Below, one piece after another: positions 57,568 to 64,000 of a DNA stretch of 64,000 nucleotides. A model generated the notes under the pieces. The model was not told where the DNA came from. It did no database searches and was given only the letters and a program-made list of their open reading frames with translations. The first letter of the stretch is position 1; each line of letters opens with the position of its first letter. The DNA is from Vicinamibacterales bacterium (GTDB taxonomy: Bacteria > Acidobacteriota > Vicinamibacteria > Vicinamibacterales > JAMQPK01): NCBI GenBank assembly GCA_023717525.1, contig JAMQPK010000099.1:1-64000 (forward strand), in the 5' to 3' direction. Position numbers and translations under genes: made by a program.

Positions 57568-58521
57568 ATGGAAATCAATCGGGCCGCAGTTGGGGCCCTG
57601 GCCGTCGTAGGAATCATCGCCGCCGGCGGTGGTGCATACATCGCGAATCGGCAAGTCGACAGCGAGCCGTCGACAACCGTTACCGAATCGGATGCCACGG
57701 CAGGCGTACCTGGTTCGGTAAATGAAACCGAAAACAGCATCGTTCTAGAGCCGGCGTCGCCGGCGGAGCAGCCTGTCGCGCCCCGGGCGACCGCAGCCCC
57801 CGCGCCACGACCGTCGGCACCTGCACCAGCGCCAGTCGCGCGTCGCCAGGCCCCGGAGCCTCGGATGCCAAGCGCTCCGCCGCCCTCATCCGCTCCGAGC
57901 GTCCCTGTCGACCCACCGATAGCCGCTGCCGTCGAGCCGGTCGACACGACGACGGTCGAGCGGGCGCCGTATGTGCCGCCCGTTCCACAGAAACTGTACG
58001 AGGATCTCGTGATTCCGGCCGACTCCGTCATCGGCCTGCAGATCGACAATGCCGTCACGAGCGAACGCGCGAAGGTTGAAGATCAGGTGCGCGCACGTGT
58101 CACGAGGGACGTCAAGGTGCGCGACCAGGTTGCGATTCCGGCAGGCACACGCGCAGAAGGATCGATCACGCTGGTCGAAAAAGGCGGACGGCTGAAGGAT
58201 CAGGCGCGGCTCGGCATCCGGTTCCACACGATCGTGCTGGCGGACGGCACGCGGTTGCCCATCAATACAGAAACGATCTATCGAGAAGGCGATTCCCCGG
58301 CCAAGGAGAGCGCGGCAAAGATCGGCGGCGCTGCGGTCGGCGGTGCGGTCCTGGGCGCTATCCTCGGCGGCAAGAAGGGCGCGATCATCGGCACCACGGT
58401 CGGCGCGGGCGCCGGTGGTGCGGCCGTCGCCGCGAGCGAGCCGAGCGCCGCGACGCTTCCAGCCGGTTCGACCGTGACGGTGCGGATGTCGGCGCCGGCG
58501 ACGGTAACCGTGGAAAAATAG
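57568..58521 (+). CDS. Glycine-zipper containing hypothetical protein
   Basis: GGAAVGGAVLGAILGGKKGAIIGTTVGAGAGGAAVAA; Pro/Ala-rich linker. Confidence 0.65.
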   Translation: MEINRAAVGALAVVGIIAAGGGAYIANRQVDSEPSTTVTESDATAGVPGSVNETENSIVLEPASPAEQPVAPRATAAPAPRPSAPAPAPVARRQAPEPRMPSAPPPSSAPSVPVDPPIAAAVEPVDTTTVERAPYVPPVPQKLYEDLVIPADSVIGLQIDNAVTSERAKVEDQVRARVTRDVKVRDQVAIPAGTRAEGSITLVEKGGRLKDQARLGIRFHTIVLADGTRLPINTETIYREGDSPAKESAAKIGGAAVGGAVLGAILGGKKGAIIGTTVGAGAGGAAVAASEPSAATLPAGSTVTVRMSAPATVTVEK

Positions 58522-58574
58522 TCCCTGGTCCTTGGTTCCTGGTCCGGCCTAAGGACCAAGGACCAGGGACGAAG
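58521..58574. repeat. Inverted heptamer repeat GTCCCTGGTCCTTGGT.../...ACCAAGGACCAGGGAC
   Basis: Perfect 16-bp arms (58521-58536, 58555-58570) built of GTCCNTG / GGACCAA units, between convergent genes. Confidence 0.9.
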
Positions 58575-59049
58575 GACCTGCGAGCCTCCACCGCTCCACC
58601 CACACACCCTGTTTCAGCTCCAAGACGATCATTCCGTGCAGAGGGAAATCTGCGGGAGCCGCATCGGGTTGCCCAGCGCGCAACACACCAAGCAACCGCG
58701 GCATGTGAGGAAAATGCCCGACGAGCATGACATCACGTGTTTCGCCGGCAAGCGCGTCGACAATCCACGACGGCGGATCGGTCGGCTGTAGTCCGTGGGT
58801 TGCCGCAAACGTTGCAAAGGGGTTGCAGTGCCGCCAGAACGCCTCCGCCGTTTGACGAGCCCGCATCTTCCCCGAGTGCCAGATCACGTCCGGCTTCGCG
58901 CCCTTCCCCGCAGCCTCCTTCGCCAGAGTCTCGACAGCGGCGCGGCCGCGATCCGACAGCGGGCGCATCGGGTTCACGTCGGGGCCGACCGCGTCGCCGT
59001 GGTGGACGAGAAGGAGCACGGGCTTAGGAATCGAGCTTGAAGGGGCCAA
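58549..59049 (-). CDS. SixA-like phosphohistidine phosphatase
   Basis: LLLVHHGDAVGPDVNPMRPLSDRGRAAVETLAKE; VIWHSGKMRARQTAEAF. Confidence 0.82.
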   Translation of the reverse strand: MAPSSSIPKPVLLLVHHGDAVGPDVNPMRPLSDRGRAAVETLAKEAAGKGAKPDVIWHSGKMRARQTAEAFWRHCNPFATFAATHGLQPTDPPSWIVDALAGETRDVMLVGHFPHMPRLLGVLRAGQPDAAPADFPLHGMIVLELKQGVWVERWRLAGPSSLVLGP

Positions 59050-60106
59050 TCTCCGCGAGCGGCGGCTGCGTTTCCTCCAACCGGCCGATCTTCACGCCCT
59101 GAAGCGTGGCGTCGAAGCGCTCGACGTCGCGAGACGCCCGCTCGAACTGGCTCTTCGCGTTGTCGAGATGCTTGCCGACCATGTTGAAGTGATCCTGGAA
59201 CTTGTCGAAGCGGGTCCCCAGCTGCGCAAGGATCTCCAGCACGCGCTTGGCTTCTTCCTGAATCTTCATGCCGCGAAACCCGACGGCCAGCGCCTGAATA
59301 TACGCGTACATCGTGTTCGGTGAAACGGCCACGACATGACGATCCCTGGCGTAACTGAGCAGCTCCGGCCGGCCAATCAGCTCGTAAAACACATTCTCCG
59401 CCGGCACGAACATGAAGGCCACATCGAGCGTCTGCGGAGGAAAAATGTACCGGTCGGCAATCTCGTTGATGCGCGCTTTCACATCCGAACAAAATGCCTT
59501 CATCGCCGCATCGCGCCCGGCGCCTTCGGTGGCCTGCAGTGCGCGCCTGAAATTGTCGAGTGGAAATTTGCAATCCACGCAGAGCGCGCCATACGGCGTG
59601 CGGATGACGGCGTCGACCCTACCCTCGCCGATCGGCGCCTGACATTCGTAATGCTCGGCCGGCAGGAGGTCCCTCAACATCTGCTCGAGCGTGAACTCCC
59701 CGAAGTCGCCGCGCAGTTTCGGCCCATGGAGCATCCGCTGAAATTCGTCGAGGCTCTTGCTCTGTTCGAGGATGCGGTTGTTGGTCGCTTTCAGATCGCC
59801 GAGCGTCTGCGCGACCAGCGCCGATTGCTGCTGAATCGCGGTGCGTGTGTCCTCACGCACGGCTCTGGTTTCGTCGCGTACGGTGCCAAGGGCGCCGTTC
59901 AGGGACTGAGTTGCCTGCTGCAGCGCCTGCGTGAAGGTGCGATTCAACTCTCCAGTGACGGCATCGAGGCGGGTATGAATGCTCTCTATCTCCGCTGCAG
60001 CCTGATCAGCTCGCCGGCCCGGCTTCAATACGCGAACAACGAGGGCGCCGACGGCCAGCCCGACCAACAACGCTGCAACCGCAAGGACGACCTCGGACAA
60101 TGGCAT
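59024..60106 (-). CDS. rmuC: DNA recombination protein RmuC
   Basis: LRGDFGEFTLEQMLRDLLPAEHYECQ; VDCKFPLDNFRRAL; ALAVGFRGMKIQEEAKRVLEILAQLGTRF. Confidence 0.92.
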   Translation of the reverse strand: MPLSEVVLAVAALLVGLAVGALVVRVLKPGRRADQAAAEIESIHTRLDAVTGELNRTFTQALQQATQSLNGALGTVRDETRAVREDTRTAIQQQSALVAQTLGDLKATNNRILEQSKSLDEFQRMLHGPKLRGDFGEFTLEQMLRDLLPAEHYECQAPIGEGRVDAVIRTPYGALCVDCKFPLDNFRRALQATEGAGRDAAMKAFCSDVKARINEIADRYIFPPQTLDVAFMFVPAENVFYELIGRPELLSYARDRHVVAVSPNTMYAYIQALAVGFRGMKIQEEAKRVLEILAQLGTRFDKFQDHFNMVGKHLDNAKSQFERASRDVERFDATLQGVKIGRLEETQPPLAEIGPFKLDS

Positions 60107-60126
60107 GGAGTGGATCCTAGTACACC

Positions 60127-61101
60127 CTATGGGATCAGTACAATCTTGCCGTACGCGCCGGCCTTCATGACTTCCACGTGCGCGCGAGACGCTTCGGCGA
60201 GCGGCAGCTCCTTCCCAACCTCGGGCTTGAATCCGCTGCGCTCCATGCCCGCGATGATCGCCGCGTGAGCAGTGGCAAATTCCTTCGGCGTCGCGTTCCA
60301 GTTCGTCAAGCCGGTGACGACCGCATCTTTCGACATGATGGCGCGCGGGTTCAGTTCGATGGATCCCCGGTTGCCGACAATCACGACGCGGCCCCGCACG
60401 GCAATCATTTCGAGATCGCGAACCAGGTTCACGTTCGCAAGCATTTCGATGACGAGGTCGATTCCCTTGCCATCCGTCTTCGCCGTGATCTGCTTTTGAT
60501 AGTCCGCGGCGGCATGATCGAACACTTCGTGAGCCCCCTGCCCCGCCGCGAGCGCTCTACCGCGATCGGTTCCGGCGGTGCCGAAGACGCGTAGCCCTGC
60601 CGCGCGCGCCATCTGGACGGCGGCGATGCCGACGGCACCACTCGCACCGTGAATCAGCACCGTCTCGCCCGGCTGTGCCCGCCCTTTGTCGAAAAGCGCT
60701 CGCCAGGCCGTGACGTACGGCACGTTCAGACCCGCGCCCTGCGCGAACGAGATCGGGTCCGGCAGCCGATGCACCTGCTCGGGCAGGCATAACGCTGCCT
60801 CTGCGTACGCACCGACTGCACGGCCGTCGACCGTGCCGCCAAAATAGACGCGGTCGCCCTTCACGAAATCTCGCACGCCTGCACCGACCGCATCGACGAC
60901 TCCGGCGCCGTCGATGCCCGGTGTGTACGGCAGCGACGGGAGGACCGCATAAACGCCGCTGCGAATGTAAGTGTCAACCGGGTTGACGCCGGCCGCTTTC
61001 ACGCTCACGAGCACTTGTCCCTGCCCGGGAGCGCTTCCTGAAATGTCTTCCAGCTTCATCACCGAAGGGTCGCCGAACTGGTGGACACGAATCGCTTTCA
61101 T
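60127..61101 (-). CDS. NADPH:quinone reductase-like zinc-independent MDR oxidoreductase
   Basis: MKAIRVHQFGDPSVMKLEDI; AAGVNPVDTYIRSG; VLIHGASGAVGIAAVQMARAAGLRVFGTAGT. Confidence 0.9.
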   Translation of the reverse strand: MKAIRVHQFGDPSVMKLEDISGSAPGQGQVLVSVKAAGVNPVDTYIRSGVYAVLPSLPYTPGIDGAGVVDAVGAGVRDFVKGDRVYFGGTVDGRAVGAYAEAALCLPEQVHRLPDPISFAQGAGLNVPYVTAWRALFDKGRAQPGETVLIHGASGAVGIAAVQMARAAGLRVFGTAGTDRGRALAAGQGAHEVFDHAAADYQKQITAKTDGKGIDLVIEMLANVNLVRDLEMIAVRGRVVIVGNRGSIELNPRAIMSKDAVVTGLTNWNATPKEFATAHAAIIAGMERSGFKPEVGKELPLAEASRAHVEVMKAGAYGKIVLIP

Positions 61102-61112
61102 GGCCAGTGAGT

Positions 61113-61140
61113 TTGACACTATTTGGGACCGTGCTGTAGT
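61113..61140 (+). promoter_or_regulatory. Candidate sigma-70 promoter for his leader
   Basis: TTGACA (61113-61118), 16-bp spacer, TGTAGT (61135-61140), 11 nt before the leader ATG. Confidence 0.5.
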
Positions 61141-61151
61141 CTAAACAGCTC

Positions 61152-61226
61152 ATGGCCTTCACTCGGAGTCATCTCCACCACGTCCATCATCACCGCCACG
61201 CGGCGGGCGAGCGGAGCTCCGGATAA
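61152..61226 (+). CDS. hisL: His operon leader peptide, 24 aa (not in ORF track)
   Basis: MAFTRSHLHHVHHHRHAAGERSSG: 7 His codons among 10 consecutive codons, directly upstream of an attenuator and hisI. Confidence 0.85.
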   Translation: MAFTRSHLHHVHHHRHAAGERSSG

Positions 61227-61263
61227 GCTGACCATCATCACCATCACATCCGAGCACTGACTG

Positions 61264-61290
61264 CCCCGCCACCGTCCGGCGGGGTTTTTT
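61264..61290 (+). terminator. Rho-independent attenuator terminator
   Basis: CCCCGCC-ACCGTCC-GGCGGGG-TTTTTT. Confidence 0.92.
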
Positions 61291-61304
61291 GTTTCAGGAC
61301 ACTT

Positions 61305-61622
61305 ATGGATTTCACAAAACTCGACGGGCTCGTGCCCGCAGTCGTTCAGGATGCCGAAAGCGGCGAGATCCTGATGGTCGGCTTCATGAACGAGACGGCG
61401 CTCGACGCCACGCGGCAATCCGGTTTCGCCACGTTCTTCAGCCGCTCGCGCCAGAAACTCTGGATGAAGGGCGAGACATCCGGGAACAAACTTGCCGTCC
61501 GGCAGATCCTCGTGGACTGCGATGATGATACGGTGCTGCTGAAGGTGACGAGGCTCGGCGACGGCAACGTGTGCCACACAGGAGAGCGGACCTGTTTTTA
61601 CCGGTCCCTCACAGACCTATGA
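61305..61622 (+). CDS. hisI: Phosphoribosyl-AMP cyclohydrolase
   Basis: [62 protein letters not shown]. Confidence 0.95.
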   Translation: MDFTKLDGLVPAVVQDAESGEILMVGFMNETALDATRQSGFATFFSRSRQKLWMKGETSGNKLAVRQILVDCDDDTVLLKVTRLGDGNVCHTGERTCFYRSLTDL

Positions 61623-62509
61623 ACAAGCTCAAGCTCGGACTGCCGAAGGGATCTCTCCAGGACTCGACGGTGCAGCTGTTCGCGCGTGCGGGGTTCAACA
61701 TCTACGTCAGCTCGCGATCGTATTTTCCGTCGATCGACGACCCCGACATCGAGTGCATGTTGATTCGTGCGCAGGAAATGGCCCGCTACGTCGCCGACGG
61801 CGTGCTCGATTGCGGCCTTACCGGACAAGACTGGATCGCAGAGCACCAGAGCGGGCTGGCGACGCCGGCCCCGCTCGTGGCGGTGGCCGATCTGATCTAC
61901 TCGAAGCAGAGCTTCGGAAAGGTGCGATGGGTACTGGCGGCCCCGGAGGATTCACGATTCAAGAAGCCTCAGGATCTCGAGGGCGCCACGATCGCGACCG
62001 AGCTCGTTCGAGCAACCAAAGCCTACTTCGATCGCCTGGGCGTGAATGTCAATGTGGAGTTCTCGTGGGGCGCGACTGAAGTGAAGCCGCCGGTGCTCGC
62101 CGATGCCATCGTCGAGGCTACGGAAACCGGTTCGACCCTGCGCGCCAACCGCCTTCGGATTCTCGACACGGTGATGGAGAGCAACACGCAACTGATCGCC
62201 AACCAAGCGGCGATGGCCGACGGTTGGAAGCGGACGAAAATCGACAACATTTCCCTGCTGCTCAGAGCGGCTATCGAAGCCCAGGGACGGGTTGGGCTCA
62301 TGCTGAATGTTCGACGTGAAGACCTGAAGGCGATCCTGGATCTGCTGCCAGCCCTTCAGCGGCCGACGATCTCGCCGCTGAGTGAGGACGACTGGGTTGC
62401 CGTGAACACCATCATCGAGGAACGGACCGTTCGCGATCTCATTCCGAAGTTGAAAGCCTCGCGCGCGCAGGGCATTGTCGAATATCCATTGAACAAGATC
62501 GTGGTCTGA
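61619..62509 (+). CDS. hisG: ATP phosphoribosyltransferase, long form
   Basis: [69 protein letters not shown]. Confidence 0.95.
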   Translation: MNKLKLGLPKGSLQDSTVQLFARAGFNIYVSSRSYFPSIDDPDIECMLIRAQEMARYVADGVLDCGLTGQDWIAEHQSGLATPAPLVAVADLIYSKQSFGKVRWVLAAPEDSRFKKPQDLEGATIATELVRATKAYFDRLGVNVNVEFSWGATEVKPPVLADAIVEATETGSTLRANRLRILDTVMESNTQLIANQAAMADGWKRTKIDNISLLLRAAIEAQGRVGLMLNVRREDLKAILDLLPALQRPTISPLSEDDWVAVNTIIEERTVRDLIPKLKASRAQGIVEYPLNKIVV

Positions 62510-63744
62510 TGAAGATCATTTCTTCCCGGGATTCGAAGGCGGTCGACCGGCTGCTGCGGCCGGTCAGGGGAAGCGACCGCGCGACGCGCGCGACGGTCGC
62601 CGCAATCGTGTCCGGTGTGAGACGGCGGGGGGACACCGCGCTGCTGCGATATGCACGCACGTTCGACGGCCTCACCGAGCCTCTCGAGGTCTCGCCAGAG
62701 GAAATCGAGGAGGGCGCCGCACGAGTGCCGCCGCGAGTCCGCGCCGCGATTGCCTCGGCGGCCAGGAACATCCGCAAGGTCGCGCGGCGTCAACTTCCAC
62801 GCGGCTGGAAAGTTGCCACCCAGCCGGGCGTCGTCGTTGAACAACGCGTCACTCCCCTCGATCGAGTAGGGTGCTATGTACCAGGGGGCCGGTATCCGCT
62901 TCCATCTTCCCTGCTCATGACGGCCATCCCGGCTCGTGTCGCGGGTGTGTCCGAAGTGATCGTCGCGTGCCCACGACCAGCGCCTGTCGTGATGGCCGCC
63001 GCGCGTGCAGCGGGTGTCACCAGACTGTTTCGCGTCGGTGGTGCGCACGCCATCGCGGCCCTCGCCTACGGCACGAAGCTCGTGCCGCGTGTGGATAAGA
63101 TTGTCGGCCCCGGCAATCGATATGTGGCAGCAGCCAAGGCGCTCGTCGCCGAGGACTGTGCCATCGACTTCTACGCCGGACCCACAGAGATTGTGATTGT
63201 TGCCGACAAGGGCCCTCCGGAGTGGATCGCGGCCGATCTCATCGCGCAGGCCGAACATGACCCCGATGCCCGCGCCATCTTCATCACAACCAGCGGGGCG
63301 CTTGCATCCCGCGTGTCTCGTGCGGTTGATGCCAGGATGCCTGGGTCTGGGCCTGCTCGCGCGGCACTCGCCAGGCACGGCGGAATCATCGTCGTGAAGG
63401 ACGGCGCTGAGGCTGTCGCGCTTGCCAACCGGGCCGCACCGGAACACCTCGTGTGCGAAGACCAGCGGGTTGCGGATGGCGTGCGGTGTGCGGGGGCGAT
63501 ATTCATCGGACGATATAGCGCGCAGGTCGCCGGCGACTACGCCATCGGGTCGAATCATGTCCTGCCGACGAGCGGCGCGGCTCGATTTCGGGGAGGGTTG
63601 CACACGTCGGACTTCGTGCGGATTTCCACCGTTCAGCGGGTGAGCCGTAAAGGCCTCGAGAGCCTTGCGCCCACGGTGACGACGCTCGCGAGGCAAGAGG
63701 GTCTCGAAGCGCACGCGTTGTCGATCGAGGTTCGGCTCCGATGA
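62509..63744 (+). CDS. hisD: Histidinol dehydrogenase
   Basis: VGCYVPGGRYPLPSSLLMTAIPARVAGV; VDKIVGPGNRYVAAAKALV; YAGPTEIVIVAD; GSNHVLPTSGAARFRGGL. Confidence 0.96.
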   Translation: MKIISSRDSKAVDRLLRPVRGSDRATRATVAAIVSGVRRRGDTALLRYARTFDGLTEPLEVSPEEIEEGAARVPPRVRAAIASAARNIRKVARRQLPRGWKVATQPGVVVEQRVTPLDRVGCYVPGGRYPLPSSLLMTAIPARVAGVSEVIVACPRPAPVVMAAARAAGVTRLFRVGGAHAIAALAYGTKLVPRVDKIVGPGNRYVAAAKALVAEDCAIDFYAGPTEIVIVADKGPPEWIAADLIAQAEHDPDARAIFITTSGALASRVSRAVDARMPGSGPARAALARHGGIIVVKDGAEAVALANRAAPEHLVCEDQRVADGVRCAGAIFIGRYSAQVAGDYAIGSNHVLPTSGAARFRGGLHTSDFVRISTVQRVSRKGLESLAPTVTTLARQEGLEAHALSIEVRLR

Positions 63745-64000
63745 CGTACGCGCGTCCGGCCGATCGGATGGGGGCCCTTCGGCTGCACCTCAACGAAAAC
63801 ACTGGCGGCTGCTCGCAGGCCGTCATCGACGCCATTCGCCAGCTGACGGCAGAAGACGTGGCGTACTACCCGGACTATGCGGCACTTACCAGGGAGTGCG
63901 CCGAGTACCTCGGCGTGCGCGAGGGGCAGCTTGTGCTGACCAACGGCCTCGACGAAGGACTATTGGCGGCAACGGTCAGCGCTTTCCGCCTGTTCCGCGG
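63741..64000 (+). CDS. hisC: Histidinol-phosphate aminotransferase, N-terminal part (runs off window)
   Basis: MTYARPADRMGALRLHLNENTGGCSQAVIDAIRQL...YYPDYAALTRECAEYLGVREGQLVLTNGLDEGL; ATGA overlap with hisD. Confidence 0.9.
   Translation, partial: MTYARPADRMGALRLHLNENTGGCSQAVIDAIRQLTAEDVAYYPDYAALTRECAEYLGVREGQLVLTNGLDEGLLAATVSAFRLFR

Noticed and set aside
62356-63714. 452-aa minus-strand ORF
   Set aside because: Antisense of hisD.
1-64000. CRISPR arrays, tRNA, rRNA
   Set aside because: No regularly spaced repeat-spacer pattern and no tRNA or rRNA sequence recognised; absence not formally tested.

Overview
This 64 kb high-GC bacterial window looks like Acidobacteriota: it has paired VWFA/TPR genes, M28-PDZ and DUF1800/DUF1501 genes, and an hpnCDE cluster. 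The phylum call is inference only. Most of it is ordinary chromosome: def, fbaB, thiI, hpnE-D-C, a PduO-type adenosyltransferase, mutY/mutT, ygfZ, lipB-E2-E3, a sigma-54 response regulator, queF, smr, a rhodanese, a P5C dehydrogenase, rmuC, and hisI-hisG-hisD-hisC at the right edge. Five things stand out. (1) An unlisted 32-aa ORF (35401-35499, MAKIKVIKSGKETAKPQNYCPWVVESDDAKQK) directly follows a radical SAM/SPASM gene. A solute-binding lipoprotein, a sensor kinase and an NtrC-type regulator flank it, so it is a candidate RiPP or peptide-signalling locus. (2) A series of heptanucleotide-periodic repeats at seven places, each with a different 7-mer, four of them in intergenic spacers or gene ends with long imperfect or perfect inverted arms and two inside genes. 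(3) A cassette array (about 1.2-6.1 kb) with recognisable attC sites next to a truncated integron integrase that lies in the same orientation as the cassettes. (4) A histidine-rich leader peptide with a complete attenuator architecture upstream of hisI, also missed by the ORF track. (5) A translationally coupled SNF2-type helicase plus adenine methyltransferase pair, similar to the first two genes of a class 1 DISARM layout but without drmABC. Several apparent pseudoenzymes (kinase, amidohydrolase, malate-dehydrogenase-like) and an orphan microcompartment shell protein are also noted. No tRNA, rRNA or CRISPR array was recognised. No database search was possible.
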